From the NCBI GenBank assembly GCA_001275005.1, contig JWZX01001146.1, forward strand, positions 1-15,716: a DNA stretch of 15,716 bases, in the 5' to 3' direction. Each line of letters starts with the position of its first letter. Positions within the stretch are counted from its first letter, which is position 1. The notes under the pieces were generated by a model that saw only the letters and a list, made by a program, of their open reading frames with translations, searched no databases and was not told where the DNA came from. A program made the translations under genes and the position numbers. This document shows positions 1 through 7,169 of this stretch, piece by piece. This DNA is from Chrysochromulina tobinii (taxonomy: Eukaryota; Haptophyta; Prymnesiales; Chrysochromulinaceae).

Positions 1-2
1 TG

Positions 3-1403
3 GAGGAGTTGAATGACTCGTTGGCCACGTTGGCCATCATCGATAGCTCCTGCATCCCATTATTACGGTGTGATACCGTTGAACTGCTCCAACTCTTCCT
101 GAGACCATGGGCTGATAATCCTGAGATGGGGGCTAGGGGAATTCAGAGAGAGCTCGCCAACACGGTGATGAGCTGGGCCGATATCAAGCGCGGCCGTGAC
201 CTTTTCGTGCCCGGCTTGTCCAGCTTCAACATCCCGAATGCAGTCAACGCGGTGTTTGAATTTCAAGACCAAGTCCAAAGCCTGCTCGATCCAAAGCCTT
301 GGACTTTGGATCCAGAGAAGAAAAGGTGCCCGCACCAGCGTGGGCTCCCCCGCTGTCTCCGAATTCTCTGTCCCCGCAGTGGCTGGCCCCGCCGGCCGCG
401 CACCCACCCGCGCCTCTCGTCCGAGCTTTCACATCCAGAGCTGCTCTTCCTCGGGGACAATCTGGTTGGCGCTCGAGAATTGAACGGCGAAGAATGGCGA
501 GCCAAGGAGCTGAGCATCTGGATGAGCGTTAGCGTGTGCATCATCACCCCGCACACCCTTCGCACCTTTGGTCACTTCCCTGCGCTTCTGCCTAGAAGAT
601 CAGTCCACGATCAAGAGGATCCCCTGCGATTCATTACGGGGGCCCTGCGACACGCCTATTACGAGTACGACGACGACCAACCACGGTATCCGCGTTTTAA
701 TCATCGTACGCTCTCTTGGTCATCTTGGGAAACCGTCTCGAGGGTCCTGGCGATGCACCGCGAGAGCCCGCCATTCAAGCATTTCGTGAGATACGCCGCC
801 TGGTGGGTCGATCCGGTCAATGTCCACGTACTCGATGAGTTGGATCGGGCTCGCGCGCGGTTCGAGTTTGCGGAACCAAGGCGGTGGGCGCAAGCATGGC
901 CTGAAGGCGGCGAGTCGATGCAACCCCCGACGCTGCTCAATCGCATGCGCGAGCTCAACTTACTGCGCCAGCTCGGTCCAGACGTGGGGCACTACTCCCA
1001 CTTAGACTCGCTCAAGGACCCGATAGCCCAGCCCTCTAGCGCCCACGTCCTACGCGTCCTACGCAACAGGCATACCGTTGCAAAGGTGAGCAAGGAGCTG
1101 AACAACTGCGCGATGAGCTATGCCAAGCGAGTAGAACGTGGCAAGTACGTCCTTGTGGCAATCGTGGATGCCACTGGCAAAGCCAAGGCGCTCGCTGGGT
1201 ATGAGCCCGGCGATGAATCTTGGAGCCATAAGCCCGTGGAGAAGAACAACGTTTCTGCTTCCGAGGAAACGTGCGCGCTGTTCGACGACTACCTTTCTGT
1301 GTTGACAGCCTGGAGCAGGCTTCCAATGTCGCTCAATGCTATCGACGACGACGACGACGACGAGGATCGCTTCTACATCGACGATGACGACGATGACTTC
1401 TAA
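3..1403 (+). CDS. PcfJ-like domain protein, 5' end outside the window
   Basis: The frame is open from the left edge (codons GAG GAG TTG AAT GAC), and the first codon that might be taken as a start is only a TTG at position 9, so the gene most likely begins upstream. About 466 residues are visible, ending at TAA. The recognisable part is C-terminal, encoded at about 1071-1300: VSKELNNCAMSYAKRVERG, then a beta-rich stretch VLVAIVDATGKAKALAGYEP, then EKNNVSASEE. This follows the layout of the PcfJ-like family (a short helix with a His/Asn-Cys pair, a conserved Tyr and Gly, then a strand pair). That family is known from bacterial conjugative plasmids, and its biochemical role is not settled. The residues encoded at about 320-440 are Arg/Pro-rich and not protein-like, so an insertion or a missed 54-bp intron (326-379, in phase, GT...CCGCAG) is possible. 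The protein ends in Asp runs coded by (GAC)n. The family call rests on motif memory only. Confidence 0.55.
   Translation, partial: EELNDSLATLAIIDSSCIPLLRCDTVELLQLFLRPWADNPEMGARGIQRELANTVMSWADIKRGRDLFVPGLSSFNIPNAVNAVFEFQDQVQSLLDPKPWTLDPEKKRCPHQRGLPRCLRILCPRSGWPRRPRTHPRLSSELSHPELLFLGDNLVGARELNGEEWRAKELSIWMSVSVCIITPHTLRTFGHFPALLPRRSVHDQEDPLRFITGALRHAYYEYDDDQPRYPRFNHRTLSWSSWETVSRVLAMHRESPPFKHFVRYAAWWVDPVNVHVLDELDRARARFEFAEPRRWAQAWPEGGESMQPPTLLNRMRELNLLRQLGPDVGHYSHLDSLKDPIAQPSSAHVLRVLRNRHTVAKVSKELNNCAMSYAKRVERGKYVLVAIVDATGKAKALAGYEPGDESWSHKPVEKNNVSASEETCALFDDYLSVLTAWSRLPMSLNAIDDDDDDEDRFYIDDDDDDF
288..312. repeat. Perfect 9-bp inverted repeat within the PcfJ-like gene
   Basis: GATCCAAAG at 288-296 is mirrored exactly by CTTTGGATC at 304-312 with a 7-nt loop. 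An overlapping alternative pairing joins AAGTCCAA (271-278) with TTGGACTT (300-307). The two hairpins are mutually exclusive. They sit at the boundary between protein-like sequence and the Arg/Pro-rich stretch. No function is evident. Confidence 0.6.
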
Positions 1404-1916
1404 GACGACAAGCTACTGTTGACTTTTGAGCTGCTAACTGCTGTCGATGTGTCGAGCTCTTTCTGATCGCTGGCACCTCTCTGATTTCACACTACGAGCT
1501 GGGACCGGGGGGTGACGCGTGATGCAAGCATGAGTACAAGCATGGTTATGGCGGATAACTGGTGTGTATACTTTCGTTGTCGCATCAGCGGTCTGTCACC
1601 CACATCGCAGGAGGCATGTCATGACGGCTTGACGGGGTCCCCTTGACGGGATCATACTATCTGATTGACGCCTGTCAACACTCGACGAGCTCAGTGTCTC
1701 GACGGGGGGGGTGAAACAACCGTGTTCGTGTGTGAATAGATGTGGGGGGCTGTGGCCGATCATCGTGTGGTCGCGTGGCCGTCCTGACTTGCCTTTCTGG
1801 GGTAAGTTTCGTTGGCGCAACAAGAAAGGTTTTTCCCGATCTTGGTCCGTGTGACTGGACGGGCGCGACCTCAAAGGTGGCCCTCGTCTTTGTACCTCTG
1901 CACAGTGGTGCCAGTG
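1404..1916. other. Non-coding stretch after the PcfJ-like gene
   Basis: About 510 bases without a convincing gene; the short frames here lack protein-like composition. It contains repeated TTGACGGG words (around 1630 and 1644), a weak TTGAC/GTCAA inverted pair near 1666-1679, a G-rich run near 1704-1711 and a good splice-donor-like GTAAGT at 1802. It probably holds the 3' UTR of the left gene and the promoter and leader of the coiled-coil gene. Confidence 0.5.
1802..1905 (+). other. Candidate 5' UTR intron of the coiled-coil gene
   Basis: GTAAGT at 1802-1807 is a near-consensus donor, and the pyrimidine-rich run ending CTCTGCACAG at 1905 is a good acceptor. The resulting 104-bp intron would lie wholly before the ATG at 1991, because an in-frame TAA at 1976-1978 blocks any upstream coding. 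This rests on splice-site appearance only; a transcript would decide. Confidence 0.3.
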
Positions 1917-1974
1917 TACGTCTCAGTGGAGACTAGTACGTCTCAGTGGAGACTAGTACGTCTCAGTGGAGACT
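1917..1974. repeat. 20-bp tandem repeat, 2.9 copies, each with an internal hairpin
   Basis: The unit tacgtctcagtggagactag starts at 1917, 1937 and 1957; the third copy lacks its last two bases. Within each unit GTCTC and GAGAC form a 5-bp stem around AGTG, and the junctions create the palindrome ACTAGT. The copies are identical, which implies a recent expansion or selection. The array ends 16 bases before the ATG of the coiled-coil gene, so it would be in its leader or core promoter. Confidence 0.9.
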
Positions 1975-1990
1975 TTAACCCAACATCAGT

Positions 1991-2470
1991 ATGTCAACTA
2001 CTGGCTCTCAAATGGTAGATGTGGGCACGCGCATCTCGGAGCTCAGCGAGGCACTCGCTGCGCGCTTCGACCGGCTGGAGGGGTCGCTGCAGGAGACACA
2101 CGAATCCATCCAAAAGATGAGCATCACCACGGCGGAGGTCATGGCGGAGGTGCACTCGGTGGCCGCGTCCCTCGCGTCGCTCGAGGAGCGCCTCACTCCG
2201 CTCGAGTCGAACGCGGCCACCGCCGCCAACGGCATCGGAGTCCTCTGTGAGCTCGTCAAGACTTCGGGGCTGCTGTCGAATGCGAGTGCCGAGTCGCTGC
2301 GCCGCCTCGACGACTTCACAGGCGCGAAGCGCACGGAGCCGACGACGAGGATGCTACCGGCGCCGGCCGCCCAGTTGCTGCCCTCGCCGCTGAGCGTGCC
2401 GGCGCCCCAGCTCCATGCCATGCCCTCGTTCATGAGCGCCATCATGACCCCCTCACCTATGAATGGCTGA
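1991..2470 (+). CDS. Small coiled-coil protein, unrecognised
   Basis: This 159-residue frame begins at the first ATG after an in-frame TAA (1976-1978). I do not recognise a family. Residues about 10-90 are helical and heptad-like, with Leu/Ile at regular spacing (ISELSEALAARFDRLEGSL, then VAASLASLEERLTPLES), so a dimeric or trimeric coiled coil is likely. Residues about 115-159 are rich in Pro, Ala and Met and probably unstructured. There is no signal peptide or membrane segment. A long reverse-strand frame across 2008-2601 has Ser/Arg-rich shadow composition and is the less likely choice. The tandem palindromic repeat lies immediately upstream. A structural or adaptor role is possible, but no function can be given. 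Confidence 0.6.
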   Translation: MSTTGSQMVDVGTRISELSEALAARFDRLEGSLQETHESIQKMSITTAEVMAEVHSVAASLASLEERLTPLESNAATAANGIGVLCELVKTSGLLSNASAESLRRLDDFTGAKRTEPTTRMLPAPAAQLLPSPLSVPAPQLHAMPSFMSAIMTPSPMNG

Positions 2471-2960
2471 ATGAACACCTGCACGACTTTTGCGCGAGTC
2501 ACGGGCGGACGGCGGAGTGCAGCCCATTGGTAGCCCATTGGCGCCCCGCTTGCGTTTTGAGGGACGATGCGTGAACTCTTAGCCTTCTGCGTACCGGTCA
2601 CACAGGGGGCGGCCTCCGAGTCGGCCGCGGGGAGCGGTCGGCTCCGGGGCTGGAGCGGCCGTTGAGTCGGCCGCTGATTCGGTCGTTCGCGGTCGCTCCC
2701 GGGTGCGTTGGTGGGTTGGGATGCTTGTGAGGTTCGTCTGTGTGATCCGTGTGCCCGTGTGTGTCCCGGCTCCCCCCGGTGTCTTTTTACCGGTCACCCC
2801 CGGTGTCTTTTTACCGGTCACCCCAAAGAGAATTAACAGTCAATTCACACGTGTCCGATCGGCTTTTTTGTGTCTTGACGCGAAGCAGCCGATCGATCGC
2901 CGGGCGCAAAACTGACCGCTTGGAGGCACCTGGGCACGCGCACATTCAGTGAGCGCCGGG
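2471..2960. other. Non-coding stretch with short direct repeats
   Basis: About 490 bases without a credible gene. AGCCCATTGG occurs twice in tandem near 2520-2540 (reverse-strand CCAAT). GAGTCGGCCGC occurs at 2618-2628 and 2664-2674. TACCGGTCAC occurs at 2592-2601 and twice more in the 24-bp tandem repeat. The right end is the promoter and leader side of the protease gene. Reverse-strand frames here are repeat-driven. Confidence 0.5.
2773..2820. repeat. 24-bp tandem repeat, two exact copies
   Basis: Copies at 2773-2796 and 2797-2820 each run from CCCCC through GGTGTCTTTTT to ACCGGTCA. Each holds the 6-bp palindrome ACCGGT and a T5 run. A separate TACCGGTCAC lies about 190 bases upstream at 2592-2601. 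The repeat sits about 140 bases before the protease start codon, so it could be a regulatory element. Confidence 0.85.
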
Positions 2961-4301
2961 ATGCTGATATCCGCCGTTGGCCTTGCACTCGCGTTCACGT
3001 TGATCACGCCTCAGGCGAGCCGCGCAGCACCGACGCGTCGCTCGTCCGTGAGTCTCAGTTTCGATGGCCTGGACAGGCTCAGCGTCGGCGAGCTCAAGTC
3101 CTTGCTCACCGAGCGCGGCATCGACTTTCGCGACTGCCTGGAGAAGAGGGACCTAGTGGAACGGCTCGCAACAAGCGACGCCCCGAGCAGCAGCAGCCGA
3201 CGTGGGTACGGCTTCGCCAACGGTATGACCGAATCCGAGGCTCGCACGGTCGATGTGTTCAGCCGCGTGTCGCCTGCGGTAGCCTACATTCAAGTGGCTC
3301 AGCTGGCGTCTGCCGGATTCTCGCCCAAGCCAATGGAGATGCCTGCGGGTGCAGGGTCCGGGTTCGTGTGGGATATGCAGGGCCACATCGTGACCAATTT
3401 CCACGTGGTGTCGGGCGGCCAACGGGCGCTGCGGGAAGTGCCACGTCGCGTCAGGGTGAGCCTGTCGGGAGGAGAAAAGCAGATTGACGCCGAGGTCATC
3501 GGCTACGAAGAGGACAAGGACATTGCCGTGCTCAAGATCGATCGGGGCGCGGTCCCCTTCGTCCCCGTCGAGGTGGGCACCTCCTCCGATCTGAGGGTAG
3601 GCCAGACTGTCTTGGCCATCGGCAACCCGTTCGGTCTCGACTACACGCTGACCACCGGGGTGGTCTCGGCGCTCGGTCGGGAAGTGCAGGGGGTGAGCGG
3701 CCGTCCGATCAAGGGCTGCATCCAGACGGACGCCGCCATCAACCCAGGCAATAGCGGTGGACCGCTGCTCGACTCACGCGGGAGGCTCATCGGCGTCAAC
3801 ACGGCCATCTACGCTCCGGGCGGCACGGGGGGCAACGTGGGCATCGGCTTCGCTGTGCCAGTGGACACTGTGCGTCGCGTGGTGAACCAGATCATTCGCT
3901 ACGGCCCCAACACGCGCCCAACACTCGGCATCAATGTGCTCGACGACGCGCTGCGCGTGCAGCTCGCGCGCAGCTTGCGCAGGCCGTTGGACGGCGCGCT
4001 TGTCGTCGAGGTGATCCAAGGCAGCCCAGCGGCCGCTGCGGGTCTGCAGCCTTCGGAGCGCACGCCGTTTGGCGAGACGGTTGTGGGAGATCTGATCACG
4101 GCGGTTGGCAGCGTGCGCATCTCTCAGAACGAGGACCTGCTGTGCGCGGTGGAGGAGGCGGAGCCGGACCGGCCACTCGAGCTGACGATTGCTCGGGGCG
4201 GCGATTCGCGACGCACGCAGAAGCTGACGGTGACCCCGGTGGCGCGCAAGTCGGTCCGTGCGGCAGGAACTGGCATGGGCGGGACGCGTTGGGGACGCTG
4301 A
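2961..4301 (+). CDS. DEG1: DEG1/HtrA-type serine protease with N-terminal SAP-like module and PDZ domain
   Basis: An ATP-independent trypsin-fold protease for degrading damaged proteins. I use the ATG at 2961 (446 residues): the only in-frame start before it is a GTG at 2949, and a stop lies at 2913-2915. Residues 1-22 form a signal peptide (MLISAVGLALAFTLITP, then ASRA). Residues about 40-69 resemble a SAP-like helix-turn-helix (LSVGELKSLLTERGIDF, then CLEKRDLVERL). The protease domain follows, with His148 in VTNFHVV, Asp187 in KDIAVLKID and Ser265 in NPGNSGGPLL, so the triad is intact. GNPFGLDYTLTTGVVSALG and INTAIY-like segments are typical of plant plastid DEG1/DEG8. One PDZ domain spans about 315-425. 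In plants this group works in the thylakoid lumen. Here a signal peptide followed by a Ser/Arg-rich stretch would suit a complex plastid, though secretion is also possible. DEG1 versus DEG8 is not resolved. Confidence 0.92.
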   Translation: MLISAVGLALAFTLITPQASRAAPTRRSSVSLSFDGLDRLSVGELKSLLTERGIDFRDCLEKRDLVERLATSDAPSSSSRRGYGFANGMTESEARTVDVFSRVSPAVAYIQVAQLASAGFSPKPMEMPAGAGSGFVWDMQGHIVTNFHVVSGGQRALREVPRRVRVSLSGGEKQIDAEVIGYEEDKDIAVLKIDRGAVPFVPVEVGTSSDLRVGQTVLAIGNPFGLDYTLTTGVVSALGREVQGVSGRPIKGCIQTDAAINPGNSGGPLLDSRGRLIGVNTAIYAPGGTGGNVGIGFAVPVDTVRRVVNQIIRYGPNTRPTLGINVLDDALRVQLARSLRRPLDGALVVEVIQGSPAAAAGLQPSERTPFGETVVGDLITAVGSVRISQNEDLLCAVEEAEPDRPLELTIARGGDSRRTQKLTVTPVARKSVRAAGTGMGGTRWGR

Positions 4302-4784
4302 AAGGCGGTAGAAGCGCAGCGATCGACGAATGCTAGTAGATGATTGTGCGAAGTAGATGTGAAGAGCGAACACGACAGGGTGTGCAGATGAAGTTGGACA
4401 GACTACCCCCCCCCCCCCTGCGGCGGCGCGCGCGCGCGCGGCAGAAATCAACCACTAGGAAATTCCTAATTAGTGTGCTTGGGACCCGCGGTCTCTGTGG
4501 CGTCGCGCATTCGCGTGCCGCACGCGAGACACGCTCATCACTTTCCCGCGTGCTGGGAGAGAGTGACCGATACCTCACTGAGCAGCAATCTAGCATAATG
4601 GAGTGAACCGAGAGAGCGAGTATACTCAGTACTTGTGTTGACCGAGGGGTGCGGAGCCGTCCTTTGAGACGTGGTGGGGAGCGCGGGGGGACCGCGATGA
4701 AAGTGACTGACGTACCGGTACCTGTGGGCGTGAATGATTTCACAGTCGCAGAAGAAACGAAGGCGAACTTGACTTTGGTCCAGC
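4302..4784. other. Non-coding spacer with C13 tract and alternating CG run
   Basis: This 483-bp spacer holds a C13 homopolymer at 4406-4418, a (CG)7 run at 4427-4440, an odd palindrome TAGGAA-A-TTCCTA at 4456-4468 and the 10-bp palindrome GTACCGGTAC at 4712-4721. Frames crossing it are Arg/Ser-rich and unconvincing. It should contain the 3' UTR of the protease gene and the promoter of the methyltransferase gene. Confidence 0.55.
4406..4440. repeat. Poly-C tract followed by alternating CG dinucleotides
   Basis: Thirteen consecutive C at 4406-4418 are followed, after TGCGGCGG, by seven CG dinucleotides at 4427-4440. Both are slippage-prone, and the CG run is a classic Z-DNA-forming sequence. 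Exact lengths are the least reliable bases in the spacer. Confidence 0.85.
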
Positions 4785-5879
4785 ATGAAAACAGGACCCG
4801 CGTCTGTGGTCCGCGACGATGAGCTGCGACACAGAGGCTGTGGCAAGGTTCCATTGCCCGGCGTTGCCGAAGATGTTAGGCATTGGCAGCGCGCTGATCA
4901 AGATAACTGTACGTGCTCTGGCGATTCCAAGTACTGCACCCTCAAGATGCCTAGGCAGGGCCTCTCACGAATTGTGCTGTCGGCACCTCGAGGCGATATT
5001 CCGGCATACCCCGTCTTTGAGATCGACGGCGGCGTGTACGGGCGATTGCATTCGGTGCTGGCACCAAGGAATGGGCGCCGCCCAGGGAATGAGCCCATCA
5101 AGAATTGGATCGATGTGGGAGCCAATCTGGGAGTTCTCTCAATAGCGCTGGCACTCGCCAACCCAGCAGCGGTTGGCTGGGCTTACGAGCCCAACCCCGC
5201 GACCTTTGCCTACTTGCGTGCCAACATTGCGGCCAATGGCCTCGAAGGGCGCCTCCACGCCGTAAACGCTGGCGTGACTCGAAATGGTCGCCCGATCTTC
5301 ATGCCTGAGTGTGTCATAAAGAACCCGGGTGGCAGCCAGATGGCCACGACTCAATGGCACAACGGCAGGACGACCCAATCGTGCTTCAGCCAGGCCTGCA
5401 AGGCCAAGATGGCGGGCATTGCAGCGTGCATGAGGGAGAATCCGAGGATGACTCGGATTCCCTCCGTGACGCTCGACGACGCCTTTGCCGCCGCGGGCGT
5501 TCTACTGAACGCAAGTACCAGCAGCAGCAGTAGCGACAGCAGCCAAGGCGACACGGGCACGATCGAGGTCGGCAAACACCGCCACGGGGAGCAACTCGAT
5601 TTCCTCAAGGTCGACTGCGAAGGCTGCGAGCATGAGGTCATGAGCCAGATAGAGGCGGCCAAAACCACGCTCAAGGTGCTGAAAATCACCGGCGAGTGCC
5701 ATCGACTCAGTGGGTTAACCAACGAGGCAGCCGAAGCGTGCCTCCGCGTGCTGCGAGGTGAGACTTGCAGATGGGGTGTCTCCGCGTACATGACATGCAA
5801 CGGACGTGCCCGAAGCAACGGACTGCCGAAACGTGCTGAAGCAATAACGAAGGCGGCAATCCGCGGCGAAAAGGCTTGA
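4785..5879 (+). CDS. FkbM-family SAM-dependent methyltransferase
   Basis: Predicted 364 residues from the first ATG after an in-frame stop (4770-4772). It has the Rossmann methyltransferase core: motif I is IDVGANLGVLSIALA (residues 109-123), the acidic end of strand 2 is YEPNPATFAYLRANI (134-148, Glu135), and the family signature is FLKVDCEGCEHEVM (273-286), matching the FkbM KxDxEGxE pattern. FkbM enzymes are O-methyltransferases, often acting on sugars or polyketides; the substrate here cannot be told. Two segments look inserted: residues about 175-222 (Cys-containing, with two FSQACKAK/IAACMRE-like helices) and a Ser-rich loop about 243-256. The N-terminus shows no signal peptide or membrane anchor, and the Cys cluster CTCSGDSKYC (42-51) may be structural. 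An unrecognised upstream exon carrying a targeting signal is possible. Confidence 0.85.
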   Translation: MKTGPASVVRDDELRHRGCGKVPLPGVAEDVRHWQRADQDNCTCSGDSKYCTLKMPRQGLSRIVLSAPRGDIPAYPVFEIDGGVYGRLHSVLAPRNGRRPGNEPIKNWIDVGANLGVLSIALALANPAAVGWAYEPNPATFAYLRANIAANGLEGRLHAVNAGVTRNGRPIFMPECVIKNPGGSQMATTQWHNGRTTQSCFSQACKAKMAGIAACMRENPRMTRIPSVTLDDAFAAAGVLLNASTSSSSSDSSQGDTGTIEVGKHRHGEQLDFLKVDCEGCEHEVMSQIEAAKTTLKVLKITGECHRLSGLTNEAAEACLRVLRGETCRWGVSAYMTCNGRARSNGLPKRAEAITKAAIRGEKA

Positions 5880-6220
5880 TCGGTGATAGAACAATTGAAT
5901 ACGACGCGCTCGAGACGCCAGACGCGACGGGCCCTGCCAATGTGCCTGTTCGCTCTTGTCGCGAGTCGCGTTTGGAAGATCGTCGGATCAAGACGTTCAT
6001 TTGGTAATCGTAGGCGACGATCCGATCCCCGCGCCACGATCGTCCGGATGCCGTGGCTTTGCCGTGGGCCCGTGGCTCGTCTGACGTTATCTCCCCGCCC
6101 CCGCGGAATCTGCTGTCTATCGTGTCAGTGCGCGTGACTCTGAAACCACGAAAGGAAGTAAACGTTCACACGCGGTACGGGCGGCATAAAAGTACGTTAT
6201 ATTCGCTTACCTCCTCGACC

Positions 6221-6436
6221 ATGAACCATCGGCATCGCGCCCGCGACGCCGACGGGCCGCCCGACGGGGGCGCGAGCCGCGAGCGCCGCAGACGCCGCAC
6301 GCGCGGTTTCCGAACATCGGATGCGGAGGTGGACGGCGGCCGCGTGCTGTGTGTGCGGCGAGCCGGCCACCGTGTTTCGTGGCCCCCGAATCTCGACGAC
6401 ACATGGCACACATTGACCGCGCTCTTTATTGATTAG
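6221..6436 (+). CDS. Possible small basic protein, doubtful
   Basis: A 71-residue frame from ATG 6221 to TAG, preceded by a TATA-like CATAAAAGTA at about 6184-6194, roughly 30 bases upstream. The product is very Arg-rich (RERRRRRTRGF) with no recognisable domain. High GC alone can yield such frames, and the overlap with the probable SSRP1 3' UTR argues against it. Listed as the only candidate in this gap. Confidence 0.12.
   Translation: MNHRHRARDADGPPDGGASRERRRRRTRGFRTSDAEVDGGRVLCVRRAGHRVSWPPNLDDTWHTLTALFID
6425..6430 (-). terminator. Candidate poly(A) signal for SSRP1
   Basis: AATAAA on the reverse strand, about 86 bases beyond the SSRP1 stop codon (6518-6516). Spacing and sequence fit a canonical polyadenylation signal, but many algae do not rely on this hexamer. 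Confidence 0.4.
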
Positions 6437-6515
6437 TACCGCGCGGGGGATGCGGCGACGTAAACACGCCAAGACCACCGATGCGCGCGTGCTCCGCGTC
6501 TTCATAGTGGCGCCT

Positions 6516-6987
6516 TCACGCGTCGTCATTGTCGTCGTCGTCGTCGTCGTCACTGCCGCCAGCGGCGGCCATCGCCTGTCGACGGATGTTGGACTTGTAC
6601 TCAGCCATCTCGCGCTCGTAACGCGCCTTGTCGGCGGCGGCCTTGTCGTCCCACTCGACGCGCGCGGCCGCGTTCATCTCCTTCCATTTGGCGCCGCACC
6701 ACTTGCCAATGTCGCCGATGCTCGCGCCGTTGCCAAGGGCCTCCTTGGCAATCGTGCGCCCTGCCGCATTCATCCAGAGCATGTAAGCCGACTGGCCGCG
6801 CTTGGGCTCATTCGCGTCCTTCTTGGCGCGCTTCTTCTTCGGCTTCTTCTCGAGCAAGGGATTCTTGCTCGAGCCGGCGGGCTCCTTGCCCTTCTTCTTG
6901 GGTGGCGACTCTACCGGTGCGTCCGACTCATCCTCCTCGCTCGAGGCCTCCTTCTTGCGCTTCTTAGGTGGAGGCGCCGCCTTCTCA

Positions 6988-7026
<39 letters not shown>

Positions 7027-7136
7027 TCGCCGCCCTTCTTCTTCTTCTTGAACGCGCGCTCGTCGTCCTCCTCGCTGCCCTCGTCGTACTCCTCATCCAC
7101 GTCCGACTCGTCGCCACCCTTGAAGTCCTCGTCATC

Positions 7137-7169
<33 letters not shown>

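Larger units (their letters stand above)
5880..6515. other. Convergent intergenic region between methyltransferase and SSRP1
   Basis: A 636-bp region where the two flanking genes converge. It must contain both 3' UTRs. A reverse-strand AATAAA is present at 6430-6425. The short basic frame at 6221-6436 is the only candidate gene seen, and it is weak. No RNA gene is visible. Confidence 0.5.

Noticed and set aside
1917-1974. CRISPR-like array
   Set aside because: The units are contiguous with no spacers and the genome is eukaryotic.
2008-2601. 197-codon reverse-strand frame over the coiled-coil gene
   Set aside because: Ser/Arg-rich composition and no motifs; the forward frame has clear heptad periodicity.
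2949-2960. GTG start of the DEG protease
   Set aside because: A nuclear gene would use ATG; the ATG at 2961 begins directly with a signal-peptide-like leader.
3774-4451. 225-codon reverse-strand frame over the DEG protease end
   Set aside because: It is antisense to a well-supported PDZ domain and has Arg/Ala/His-rich shadow composition.
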